From assembly GCF_009689005.1 (NCBI RefSeq), contig NZ_AP021879.1, positions 3,038,001 through 3,102,000 on the forward strand: a stretch of 64,000 bases of DNA, given 5' to 3'. Origin of the DNA: Desulfosarcina ovata subsp. ovata (GTDB lineage Bacteria; Desulfobacterota; Desulfobacteria; Desulfobacterales; Desulfosarcinaceae). The notes under the pieces are model-generated. The model did not search any database. It worked only from the letters and a program-made list of their open reading frames with translations, and was not told the DNA's origin. Below are positions 36,422 to 45,206 of this stretch, one piece after another. Both the position numbers and the translations under genes were made by a program. Each line of letters opens with the position of its first letter. The first letter of the stretch is position 1.

Positions 36422-38548
36422 ATGAGAGAAAAACGGATACATTTTTTAAGGTTATTGCGCAGACCGCTTATGGGAAAACCTTTTATCCTGGCTGCGGGTC
36501 TGTTGATATTGCTGCCCATGCTGGCCTCAGTTGCCGAATCGGATGAGAACTCGGATAGGGCCTTGCCGGAAACTTACAAGCTGGGCGAAATCGTCGTCAC
36601 TTCGGACCGTGAGGGGGAGGCCACCGGGATCGCCATCGATCCCACGGCCACCACCGTCGTGATCGATACCTATGAAAGCGCCAAGACACCCCAGACCGTT
36701 CAGGATATTCTGGAGAGCATGGCCGGCGTTGACATTCAGCGGGGTGACTCGACCCTGTCCGACGGCAAGGATGTGGTCAAGATCCGGGGCATGGGGGCCA
36801 GGCGGATCCTGGTGCGTATCGACGGTCGGCCCATCCGCAATGCCGGGGGCTTCTGGGACAAGCTGGTGGATTGGAACTCCCTGACCCTCGAAAACGTGGA
36901 ACGTGTGGAAGTGGTCCGGGGCGGGCATTCGGCGGTGTACGGAGAGACCATCGGCGGAACGATCAACATCGTGACCAAAAAAGGCAGTTTCCGTGCCGAC
37001 AACCGGCCGGAGGTTCAGGCAACGGCGGATATCTCCGAATACGGCACCCGGAAGTACTCGGCCGGGGTGGCCGGCAATGTCAATGCCCTGGGCTATGCTT
37101 TTGGCGGAGCCTATCGGGAATCCGACGGATTCCTGAAAAACAGCGCATACGAACTCAAGGATGTCAATGGTCGCATTTCGTACACCTTTCCCTTCGACGG
37201 CCGATTGACCTTTGGCTACAAGGGTAGTTTCCAGGAAAAGGAACCCTATGTGGTCAATGATCCCGATAACGCCCTGGTGGGTGACCTCTATGACAGCGAC
37301 TACCCGATTGTCGAAGGGGCGACTTCCGGATCGAGCATCAATTATCCGGGCAGCGACAGTTTCGAGGAACGCGAGACCGAGTATTTCGACCTGTTTTTCG
37401 AGCAGCCCTCACCCATCGGAGACTGGAAGCTTCATTTCTATAAATCCGAGGAATTTCGTGACGTCAGCCATTACAACTACAGTTCCAGCTATGGTCTCTT
37501 CTATGACTACCCATGGGATGTCAATTTCGAGGATTGGGGGTGGATCATTCACGACCGTTTTACCCTCCTTGACCGGCATGACGTGACCATCGGAATGGAA
37601 GGACGGGAGTATGAGATTGGATACAACGCATACGCATTGGGGCAGGAGTGGCATGTCCCCCAGACCAAGATGATTACTCACCAGGCGGCTTTTATAGAAG
37701 ATATCTGGCAGGTCACGGACAAGCTCAGCCTGGCCCTTGGACTGCGTTACGACCGGGTCGACATGGATGTGGACATCGACTTCGCCGGGTACGATGACTA
37801 TACCAAGGACATGGATGCCTGGTCTCCCAAATCACGATTGAACTACACCTTCCGGCCCGGAACCACGGGATATGTCAATGTCAGCAAGGCTTTTCGCATC
37901 CCCACCGGCATGGAGTTTACCTGGATGGGGGCGCCCACCGGCCTTTTCATCGACCCGGAAACCGCCATGGAATACGAAGGCGGCATTATCCAGAAGCTTG
38001 CCAGGGATATCACCGCGCGCATGGGATATTACTATTATAAAATCGACAACTACATCATGTTCAATCGCGATCCTTACCCGTTGCTGTATTCCGGCCGGAT
38101 CGAAGATGCGGTCTTCAATGCCGACTATCTGATCTTGCAGGGCGTGGAGGCGGAATTGCGGTTCAGCCTGTTCGATCGGCTCAACGGCTATATCAATTAC
38201 ACCTATCAGAATTCTGAACTGGGTGACACCCGGGTGCCCGAGGATCAGCTTTACGACGACCACTACCAGCTTCCTCGCCATAAGGCCACCCTGGGCGTCG
38301 ACTACTCGGTGCTGGAAAATACCATTTTGCTGGCCAACGTCCGGTATGTGGACAAGCGGAAGACCAGCCTCAACCAAGAGATCGATGCCTTCACCACCAT
38401 GGACCTGGCCGTGGAACAGCGCTTTTGGAACCAGCAGGCCCATGTCAAGGTATACGTGACCAACCTTTTCGATGCGGAATACGAAGAGCAGTATCTGGTG
38501 CCGGCGACTGATCGGGTGTTTGGCGTCAACCTGGGATTCAAGTTTTAA
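36422..38548 (+). CDS. TonB-dependent outer-membrane receptor
   Basis: The 708-residue protein starts at ATG after GGGAAAGGGAGAG. It has a long N-terminal signal region (ILAAGLLILLPMLASVAES), TonB box LGEIVVTSD, a plug (VQDILESMAGVDIQRGD, VVKIRGMGARRILVRIDG, VERVEVVRGGHSAVYGETIGGTINIVTKK), a barrel and the C-terminal NLFDAEYEEQYLVPATDRVFGVNLGFKF with terminal Phe. It is followed after 13 bases by a methyltransferase and then a BtuCDF-type importer, forming a complete outer-to-inner-membrane uptake route for a chelate (siderophore, corrinoid or haem-like). Confidence 0.93.
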   Translation: MREKRIHFLRLLRRPLMGKPFILAAGLLILLPMLASVAESDENSDRALPETYKLGEIVVTSDREGEATGIAIDPTATTVVIDTYESAKTPQTVQDILESMAGVDIQRGDSTLSDGKDVVKIRGMGARRILVRIDGRPIRNAGGFWDKLVDWNSLTLENVERVEVVRGGHSAVYGETIGGTINIVTKKGSFRADNRPEVQATADISEYGTRKYSAGVAGNVNALGYAFGGAYRESDGFLKNSAYELKDVNGRISYTFPFDGRLTFGYKGSFQEKEPYVVNDPDNALVGDLYDSDYPIVEGATSGSSINYPGSDSFEERETEYFDLFFEQPSPIGDWKLHFYKSEEFRDVSHYNYSSSYGLFYDYPWDVNFEDWGWIIHDRFTLLDRHDVTIGMEGREYEIGYNAYALGQEWHVPQTKMITHQAAFIEDIWQVTDKLSLALGLRYDRVDMDVDIDFAGYDDYTKDMDAWSPKSRLNYTFRPGTTGYVNVSKAFRIPTGMEFTWMGAPTGLFIDPETAMEYEGGIIQKLARDITARMGYYYYKIDNYIMFNRDPYPLLYSGRIEDAVFNADYLILQGVEAELRFSLFDRLNGYINYTYQNSELGDTRVPEDQLYDDHYQLPRHKATLGVDYSVLENTILLANVRYVDKRKTSLNQEIDAFTTMDLAVEQRFWNQQAHVKVYVTNLFDAEYEEQYLVPATDRVFGVNLGFKF

Positions 38549-38561
38549 GAGGAGTAACAAT

Positions 38562-39398
38562 ATGGCAGCAGAGCAAATGGATTGGGGCGAGGTATGGAAA
38601 GAAAGAATGGCGGCCTCGGTTGCGGCCATGGGCGGATCCGATTGCGCCCGGGCGTGGAATAACGAAGCCTCGGCCCGCAACTACTGGCGGATGGTTTTGG
38701 ATGCCCGGGAGGTGATCGACGATATCCTGAAAGGGCTGCCCGTTGACAAGGACTGCCGCATTCTGGATGTGGGATCCGGCCCCGGTACCCTGGTGGTGCC
38801 CCTTGCGCCGAAGGTGGCGCACATCACCGCCGTGGAGCCGGCCGGCGCCATGGCCGATGTGCTGCATGAGAACATCGACGAATTCGGACTGCGGAACGTC
38901 GACTGCGTCCATAAGCGCTGGGAGGAGGTCGACGAGAAAAAGGACCTTTCGCCACCCTACGATCTGGTCATCGCCTCCTTTTCCCTGGGCATGCCTGACA
39001 TTCGGGCCGCCATCGAAAAGATGCAGCGGGTGTCGCAAGGCTATGTCTTTCTCTTGTGGTTTGCCGGTCCGTCTTCGTGGGATCGGGAATCCCGATATCT
39101 TTTCAAGACTCTTTTTGACCGGGAGTACCCGGGAATGCCCCAGGCGGATATCATTTTCAACCTCCTCTATCAGATGGGCATCTATCCCCATGTGGATGTT
39201 TTCCCCGGACGGATGGATCATTATTACGACAGCCTGGACGATGCACTCGCGGATATCATGATGCGCATGCCCGATTTGTCCGCGGAACAGGCGTCCGCGC
39301 TCAAGGCCTACTATAAAAAAATCGTGGAGAAAAAGAATGGAAAGGTAATTCTCCCCTATACATGGCAGAGCATGAAACTGTGGTGGGAAAAGGCCTAA
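38562..39398 (+). CDS. Class I SAM-dependent methyltransferase of a TonB/BtuCDF locus
   Basis: Start 38562 has AAGAGGAG upstream. The 278-residue enzyme has CRILDVGSGPGTLVVPLAPK (motif I, residues about 65-84), ITAVEPAGAMADVL and YDLVIASFSLGMPDI. The C-terminal 110 residues are helical and aromatic-rich (YLFKTLFDREYPG, HVDVFPGRMDHYYDSLDDAL) and are specific to a group of methyltransferases found next to Fe-chelate importers. It is embedded between receptor and permease genes with only 13- and 4-base gaps. The imported ligand, or a biosynthetic precursor of it, is the likely substrate. Confidence 0.85.
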   Translation: MAAEQMDWGEVWKERMAASVAAMGGSDCARAWNNEASARNYWRMVLDAREVIDDILKGLPVDKDCRILDVGSGPGTLVVPLAPKVAHITAVEPAGAMADVLHENIDEFGLRNVDCVHKRWEEVDEKKDLSPPYDLVIASFSLGMPDIRAAIEKMQRVSQGYVFLLWFAGPSSWDRESRYLFKTLFDREYPGMPQADIIFNLLYQMGIYPHVDVFPGRMDHYYDSLDDALADIMMRMPDLSAEQASALKAYYKKIVEKKNGKVILPYTWQSMKLWWEKA

Positions 39399-39402
39399 CC
39401 GC

Positions 39403-40518
39403 ATGAAGGCCGATACGACCCAAGGCGAAGGCGTTCCGGCTGTCTTTACTGGCGGGACAGACGCCGAGGCGCAGGCCGTCCCGGCAACGGCCTGTTTTGC
39501 CGTGACCAACAAGATTTGGCTCCTGGTTGCGGCGATCGCCGGGCTGCTGGTTCTGTCCGGCCTGGCCATCTCCTGCGGCGCCTATGCGGTCCGTCTGCCG
39601 GACATCCTGGCGGTGCTCGATGCACATCTGATCCGCGGAGAGAACGCATCCGCGATCAACCCGCTGTTCAACACCATTGTCTGGAAAATCCGGTTGCCCC
39701 GGGTGCTGCTATGCATCACCGTGGGCACGGCCCTGGCCTCGGCCGGCGCCATTTTTCAGGGGTGCTTCAGGAATCCCCTGGTCGAACCGTACATCCTCGG
39801 GGTTTCCTCCGGCGCGGCCTTCGGGGCCGCCGTCGGCATTGTCTTTCCCTGGCTGCCGGTTTCGGTGCAGGTGCTGGCCTTCACCGGCGGAGCCGTCGCG
39901 GTGATCTGTACCTGCGGCATGGCGCGCGTCAGGGGCCGCATACCGACCATCACCCTGGTCCTTGCGGGAATCGTGGTGGGGTCGGTGTTTTCGGCCCTGG
40001 TGGGAATCATGAAATACGTGGCCCAGGATGCCGCCCTGCGGGAAATCGTCTTCTGGCTCATGGGTGGCTTTTACTATGTGACCTGGGATGACGTGCGGCT
40101 GATCACGCCCATCATCGCCGGCTGTTTCTTCCTTTCCTGGGCCCTGGGGTGGAAACTCAATGTATTGTCCATGGGGGACGAGGAGGCCCGCTCCCTGGGC
40201 GTCAACCCGGAGAAAATCAAGCTGCTGCTATTGACCCTGGCGACCCTTATGACCGCCCTGGCCGTCTCGGTGGTGGGCATTATCGCCTGGGTGGGACTGA
40301 TGATACCCCACGCCGCCCGCATGACGGCCGGGCCCGATCATCGTTTCGTACTGCCCCTGGCCAGCCTTCTGGGCGGCGGCTACCTGATCGTCTGCGATAC
40401 CCTGGCCAGGACCCTGACCAGTGCCGAAATTCCCGTGGGAATCATCACTTCCATTGCCGGTGCGCCTTATCTCTTCTTCCTGATCAGGGCCAAGGGCAAG
40501 ACCGCGTTTGGTGCGTAA
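39403..40518 (+). CDS. FecCD/BtuC-type ABC permease
   Basis: A 371-residue inner-membrane protein with about ten helices. It has the family motifs IRLPRVLLCITVGTALASAGAIFQGCFRNPLVEPYILGVSSGA, GxSF-like loops and ARTLTSAEIPVGIITSIAGAPYLFFLI near the C-terminus. About 35 polar residues precede the first helix, longer than usual. It forms a homodimeric channel for siderophores, haem or cobalamin and pairs with the ATPase encoded two bases downstream. Confidence 0.92.
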   Translation: MKADTTQGEGVPAVFTGGTDAEAQAVPATACFAVTNKIWLLVAAIAGLLVLSGLAISCGAYAVRLPDILAVLDAHLIRGENASAINPLFNTIVWKIRLPRVLLCITVGTALASAGAIFQGCFRNPLVEPYILGVSSGAAFGAAVGIVFPWLPVSVQVLAFTGGAVAVICTCGMARVRGRIPTITLVLAGIVVGSVFSALVGIMKYVAQDAALREIVFWLMGGFYYVTWDDVRLITPIIAGCFFLSWALGWKLNVLSMGDEEARSLGVNPEKIKLLLLTLATLMTALAVSVVGIIAWVGLMIPHAARMTAGPDHRFVLPLASLLGGGYLIVCDTLARTLTSAEIPVGIITSIAGAPYLFFLIRAKGKTAFGA

Positions 40519-40520
40519 TC

Positions 40521-41312
40521 ATGTTGACGGTAAACAATCTGTATTTTTCCTATGGGAACGGGAATGTCCTCGAGGAGGTCTCCTTCCATGTGCCGGAAGG
40601 CGAACTATGCGCGCTGTTCGGCCCCAATGGATGCGGCAAGACCACGCTGTTTAAATGCTGCCTGCGGTTTCTGGCCTTTCATCAAGGATCGGTCGTATTG
40701 AACCGGCGCGATGTCAAGTCCCTGCGGGTCGAGGAGATCGCCCGGCAGGTGGCCTATGTTCCCCAGCAGCATCGCCCCCCGTTTCCTTTTTTGGTCAAGG
40801 AGGTCGTTCTCATGGGGCGCACGCCGCATTTGAACGGCATCTTTGGTGCCGGCGCAATGGACAAACAAAAGGCCTTCGATGCCTTGCGGCGTCTGGCAAT
40901 TGACCATCTGGCGGACCGGCCCTACAATCAGCTGTCCAACGGGCAGCGTCAACTGGTTCTGATTGCCCGGGCCATGGCCCAGGAGACGTGCCTGGTGGTC
41001 CTGGACGAGCCCACCTCGGCCCTGGATTTCAACAACCAGATTCGCATCTGGCAGGTGATGCGGGAAATGGCCGAGAGGGGCACGACCATCCTGGCCTGCA
41101 CCCACGACCCCAACCACGTGGCCTGGTTTTGCGACCGGATGGTGGTCATCCAGAATGGACGGATCGCCGCCCAGGGCGATCCCATGGAGATCTTGAATCA
41201 CAGGCTCCTGGATACGATCTATGGGGGCAGTTGCAGCGTCGGGCAAACGGGAGAACTCAAACTGGTACTGCCCCGCGAGGTGGCCCGGCGGTCGGCCCTT
41301 GATCTGGAATAA
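40521..41312 (+). CDS. ABC transporter ATPase, FepC/BtuD-type
   Basis: Start 40521 follows the permease stop directly. The 263-residue protein has Walker A GPNGCGKTT, Q-loop AYVPQQ, signature LSNGQRQL (Asn for the first Gly of LSGGQ, seen in some FepC proteins), Walker B CLVVLDEPTSALD and switch His in ACTHDPNH. Its last 55 bases recur as an imperfect direct repeat at 41390-41444. Confidence 0.92.
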   Translation: MLTVNNLYFSYGNGNVLEEVSFHVPEGELCALFGPNGCGKTTLFKCCLRFLAFHQGSVVLNRRDVKSLRVEEIARQVAYVPQQHRPPFPFLVKEVVLMGRTPHLNGIFGAGAMDKQKAFDALRRLAIDHLADRPYNQLSNGQRQLVLIARAMAQETCLVVLDEPTSALDFNNQIRIWQVMREMAERGTTILACTHDPNHVAWFCDRMVVIQNGRIAAQGDPMEILNHRLLDTIYGGSCSVGQTGELKLVLPREVARRSALDLE

Positions 41313-41444
41313 TGGCTGATACGAATCCGTCGGAACAACGACTTTTTTACGAGTTGTCTGGTTCCCATGCTCTGCATGGGAGCAAGGTGAACTGGTACTG
41401 CTCCGCGAGGTGGCCCGACGGTCGGCCTTGGACCTGGAATAATG
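41260..41444 (+). repeat. Imperfect 55-bp direct repeat flanking a palindromic insert
   Basis: 41260-41314 (the 3' end of the ATPase gene including its stop) is repeated at 41390-41444 with about five mismatches. The 75 bases between contain CGAATCCGTC, TTTTTTACGAG (words shared with the 124-bp element at 49742) and the palindrome TTCCCATGCTCTGCATGGGA. Confidence 0.75.
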
Positions 41445-41465
41445 ATTTTATGAGGAGAGCTGTTC

Positions 41466-42665
41466 ATGCGCATTAACGGAAGAATGATCGTTTTACTCGT
41501 CATCCTGATTGCAACGCCTATCTGCAGCCATGCCGCCGACTCAAAGCCTTCCCAAACCAATTTGTGCAGCATTGTCGACAGCCGGGGAGTTCGCGTAACC
41601 CTCCCCCCGCGCATCGATCGGGTGGTCACCATCAGCGACGGATTCATCGAGGGCGTCATGACCGTTTTCGGCGTTCAGAAACGCTTGGTCGGCGTCGGCT
41701 CTTCCTGCCTCACCCAAAAAGATTATCGTTTTTCTTTCCCGCTGGAGGGCGAGCAAACCCGGGACTATGCGCAAGGCATGCATACCGTCACCTTGTTGAA
41801 CCCCTGGATCGCCGATTTGCCCTTGATCGCGGTATGGAACAGCGCACCCAATTATGAAAAGATCGCAAGCCTGAATCCTGACCTTGCGATTATCCGGGTG
41901 GGCTCCTGTTGGCATTGGCGGGACGATGACCAGGTCGCCAAATCCATTCGGATGATCGAGTCCCTGGGCATCCCCGTCGTCGTTTTGAAGAGTCCCAACA
42001 CCTACGACGCACCAGACCTGGCGACCCTATACAACGAGATAGAGATCCTCGGCCAATTGTTCGATAGAGAAGAGAAGGCCTCCACGCTGGTCCGATATCT
42101 CCGCGCCCAGGTGGACACCGTTAGCCGGCGAACCGGCAGTATCCCCGAAGCCCGGCGCACCCGGGTGCTGCTGTTAGGGCTTTCCCCCAAGTCGCGGGAA
42201 GCTGGTGGGGCCGGTATGGCCGTCGGAAGGGGAACCACCGATACCTTTTTGCTCGAACACATCGTTCGTGGGGTCAACGCCTTCCAGGAAAGCGGTAACT
42301 TCAAGGTTTTGGGAACGGAGCAGATCCTGGCCCTTGCGCCCGATGCCATCCTGTTGCCCACCGCCTGGGGCTACCATCCACCCCAGGAATTGGTTGAGGC
42401 CCCGTACTATGCCGATCTGCGTCAGATGACGGCGGTCAAGAACCACCGTGTGGCCGCCCTGTCTTTTACTCCCTGCAATTGCGATAAACGCCTGAAGTAT
42501 CCCATCGACATCATGGTCATGGCCAAGACGGCCTATCCGGACCGGTTCTTCGACATCGACCTGGCCGACTGGCTGATCGACTTCTACCGCAATGTTTACG
42601 GTGTGAATGAGCAAACGGCTGAAAAGCTGCGCGCCGTGCAGTGGATGGACTGGACGTACAGATAG
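41466..42665 (+). CDS. Chelate-binding protein, BtuF/FepB-type
   Basis: The 399-residue exported protein starts at ATG after GAGGAGAGCTGTTC. Its signal peptide is IVLLVILIATPICSHAA. The body shows VDSRGVRVTLPPRIDRVVTISDGFIEG, LVGVGSSCL and SLNPDLAIIRVG, typical of periplasmic binding proteins of cluster A-II. A CNCDKR segment near residue 340 adds two Cys. It ends VQWMDWTYR, and a near-identical tail is left at 47482. It delivers ligand to the BtuCD-like pair encoded just upstream. Confidence 0.9.
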   Translation: MRINGRMIVLLVILIATPICSHAADSKPSQTNLCSIVDSRGVRVTLPPRIDRVVTISDGFIEGVMTVFGVQKRLVGVGSSCLTQKDYRFSFPLEGEQTRDYAQGMHTVTLLNPWIADLPLIAVWNSAPNYEKIASLNPDLAIIRVGSCWHWRDDDQVAKSIRMIESLGIPVVVLKSPNTYDAPDLATLYNEIEILGQLFDREEKASTLVRYLRAQVDTVSRRTGSIPEARRTRVLLLGLSPKSREAGGAGMAVGRGTTDTFLLEHIVRGVNAFQESGNFKVLGTEQILALAPDAILLPTAWGYHPPQELVEAPYYADLRQMTAVKNHRVAALSFTPCNCDKRLKYPIDIMVMAKTAYPDRFFDIDLADWLIDFYRNVYGVNEQTAEKLRAVQWMDWTYR

Positions 42666-42722
42666 AGGAAAGTGCGAAACTGATTATACAGGGATTATAC
42701 AAGGAGGCGAAGCTGCTCGTTG

Positions 42723-43988
42723 TTAAAGGGTTCCCTCTGTTGCATAGGGGTTCAGAAACTGCCGTCTCCAGAGAAGCTTCCGATCAACGTCGCTCAACTC
42801 GGCTTTCTGGCAGACGGTTTGCCAATGCTGTTGGATGACAGCCATCAGGTTGCCGAATATTTCGAGGGCTTCTTCTTCGGAAAGAAGGAAGTTGTGTGCG
42901 GTTTGCAGGCACGTTTTAAGCTGGCTCAGATTGTTGTTGCCGGCAATGCGCATGGCCTGTGAGGCCTCGTTGCCGGCGCGGCCCTGAGGGCAGATGTCGT
43001 AGGCAGGCGTCAGGGTCAGCGCCTTGCCGTCCCAAAAGGCCGCATGGTTTCGCGCATGGTCATCGGTATTGCCACACAGGATGTTAAAAGCGAGCCGGGA
43101 GAACAGCTCCTTCAGCGTTTGCCTCGGATCGGTAAACCGGTGGCGGATGATTTCAGATAACGTTTCATAGCTGGCATAACGCGCCATCATGTCATCCAGG
43201 CCAAGCAGCGTCAGGGCCGAGACCATGGCCTTGCGTGTCCACCCGTCATCCTTGGGCACGCGGTCGAAACGCTCGATCAGGAGCACGTCCTTATTTGCCG
43301 CCCTGGTCAGTTTTACCGGCGCTACTTCCAGCCCGGCCATTGCGGCCAAACGCATGGTGATGAATTCGGCCTTGACGACGCTGTACAAGTCGGAGCTGGA
43401 TGAAAACTTGGCCACGTATTTTTTGTCCCGGTCCTGAATCAAGGCTTTGGGCCGCGCACCGCCGATGGAGCTGCCATGGAATAACGCCTGATCCAGTTCC
43501 GGTGTGAGGGGCTCGCCTTTTTCGACCCGTTCGGCGGATTCGATCAATTCCTCCAGGCTGACGTTTTCAGATGTACGCGGCACATATTCGGTGGGAGATC
43601 GCTGAAAATCGAGCGCGCCGATCCGGTCCGATCCGGACTCCAGCAAGTAGGTCAACTCATCGAGTTCGCCCGTGTCCGTACCCGCGCCTTTAACCCCCAG
43701 CTTCTTATTGATGATCACACGCCTGCCCCAGGCATCGGGCGCGGCATCCCGGATACAGCCGGGCATGGTCATGCCCTCGGGCAACGGCAAGACCCCGGCC
43801 CTTAAGGGCAACTCAGGTTCATAGATCGCGATCGCGGGATTGCCGCCTCCGATCCGGTTCAGGTAGCTTTTGCCGTAATTGAACAGAATATTGCCGTTAT
43901 CCGCTTCAAGCCGCCCGGCCACCACGGGCTCGGTTTCGTCCGGCAGCCAGATCCAGACAAAGGCTTCTTTCCCGGCGCTAGAAGTCAT
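42723..43988 (-). CDS. hipA: HipA-family serine/threonine kinase toxin
   Basis: A 421-residue protein with the HipA N-terminal subdomain and kinase core. The P-loop-like GSSIGGARPKALI, catalytic NILCGNTDDHARNHA (DxxxN) and metal-binding YDICP are all present, so it looks active. HipA kinases phosphorylate glutamyl-tRNA synthetase or other targets and induce dormancy. The start overlaps the antitoxin gene by 11 bases. The gene is convergent with the binding-protein gene at 41466. Confidence 0.92.
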   Translation of the reverse strand: MTSSAGKEAFVWIWLPDETEPVVAGRLEADNGNILFNYGKSYLNRIGGGNPAIAIYEPELPLRAGVLPLPEGMTMPGCIRDAAPDAWGRRVIINKKLGVKGAGTDTGELDELTYLLESGSDRIGALDFQRSPTEYVPRTSENVSLEELIESAERVEKGEPLTPELDQALFHGSSIGGARPKALIQDRDKKYVAKFSSSSDLYSVVKAEFITMRLAAMAGLEVAPVKLTRAANKDVLLIERFDRVPKDDGWTRKAMVSALTLLGLDDMMARYASYETLSEIIRHRFTDPRQTLKELFSRLAFNILCGNTDDHARNHAAFWDGKALTLTPAYDICPQGRAGNEASQAMRIAGNNNLSQLKTCLQTAHNFLLSEEEALEIFGNLMAVIQQHWQTVCQKAELSDVDRKLLWRRQFLNPYATEGTL

Positions 43989-44316
43989 CTTTCACCGCCT
44001 TGGATTTCTTGCGCACGGATTTTGGCAGGAGCGCCAGCTTTTCATTGCTTTGACGCAAATGTTTGGTCAGTGTGGCTTCATCGGCATCAAACAGCCTGAC
44101 ACCAAGGACGGCCGCCGCTTCGAAGACGGCGCCGATTTCGCATTTGAGGTTACCCTTTTCAATGCGCTGCAGCATGCTCCTGGAAATACCGGCGCGGTCG
44201 GCCAATTCCTGGGCGGTGAGCTTGCGCTCCGTGCGCGCTTCGCGGATCAATGAGCCGAGGAGCGTGGCCGCATCGCGGCTATAGCGTGAATACGTCCGTG
44301 GGATGGATTTTGGCAT
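43978..44316 (-). CDS. hipB: HipB-like HTH antitoxin
   Basis: The 112-residue protein has an XRE helix-turn-helix (LTAQELADRAGISRSMLQRI, residues about 34-53) and a basic C-terminus (KSVRKKSKAVKDDF). It neutralises HipA and represses the operon. An unusually good palindromic operator lies just upstream (44341-44363). Confidence 0.88.
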   Translation of the reverse strand: MPKSIPRTYSRYSRDAATLLGSLIREARTERKLTAQELADRAGISRSMLQRIEKGNLKCEIGAVFEAAAVLGVRLFDADEATLTKHLRQSNEKLALLPKSVRKKSKAVKDDF

Positions 44317-44340
44317 CGCTTTCCCCTTGGTTCATATATA

Positions 44341-44363
44341 GGTCATAAATGGCTTTTATGACC
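44341..44363. promoter_or_regulatory. Candidate HipB operator
   Basis: GGTCATAAA and TTTATGACC form a perfect 9-bp inverted repeat with a five-base spacer, 25 bases before the hipB start codon, the position expected for autoregulation. Confidence 0.65.
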
Positions 44364-44455
44364 TTTGTGTAAACCATGGGTAATGAATATCCATTGGCTT
44401 GTCAAGAAAGTTATGGTTCTTATATCCGTGGATACGGTGTTTCGTTCAATGCCGG

Positions 44456-44859
44456 TCAGCGGCTGGCAAGGTACTCCCGCACCATTGTTATTCCTGCTGG
44501 ATCCGGGACCAGCGCCACCTTGATGATTTCAATTTCCTGGCCGGCGATGGCCTTGAAGCGTTCGTAAACGTAGTGCGAGGCCAGTACCACGGTACATGTC
44601 TTCAACATGTCACTGTGGTTTTCATCTGGTTCACATACGTTCCCGAACCCGTCGTGGTGCTCAACCAGCCCTCTTTTGTCAATTCCCGGTAAGCGGCCCA
44701 AGTGGTGTTCCGGTTAACGCCGAGGGTGAGCGCCAAATCCCGGGAGGGAGGAATCGGCGCACCGGCCTTCAAGCTGCCGGATTCGATCAAGCCTTTGATT
44801 TGCCGCTTGATCTGTTCCTTGACGCCCAAGGGGTTCGATTGGTTTCGGGTTAACTTCAT
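44456..44859 (-). pseudogene. Broken GntR-family regulator
   Basis: The first 85 codons from 44859 encode a complete GntR winged helix (VKEQIKRQIKGLIESGSLK, PPSRDLALTLGVNRNTTWAAYREL, GSGTYV). The frame then stops. A different frame continues from about 44610 with TCTVVLASHYVYERFKAIAG...PDPAGITMVREYLASR, which looks like the C-terminal effector part of a longer GntR regulator. The central part is gone, with the join near 44605. Confidence 0.55.
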
Positions 44860-45206
44860 ATTGTCATACTATATTATGACAATCTTTCCGGCAGCCTAAA
44901 ACAAAGACTGATCGGAATGTATGGGGCTTTCTACATTGATCTTTCGGTTTTTTTGGGCGTGTCCCCTCCTCATTAGCGCCAAAATGAGCATGCGTAGAAA
45001 AAACGGACACTGTTGATAAATAAATGGACGCCTGTGATAGTATTTACTGCTTCCCTATGCATATAGTTGTTCGCCTGATTAAAAACTCTGTCTAAGGCCC
45101 GCTACCCGCTTTGGAGCCCCTTTCCGCCTTTTTATCAGGCATGATCCAGAATCTTCACACAGGCTCTTAGGGCTTTTTCTTGGAAATGAAATTATGGGAG
45201 GATATT
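44860..45206. other. Intergenic region before a broken TonB gene
   Basis: About 350 A/T-richer bases with no supported gene. Short palindromic words (CTCATTAGCGCCAAAATGAGCATG near 44973) are present. GGGAGGATATT immediately precedes the TonB start. No known regulatory RNA was recognised. Confidence 0.5.
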
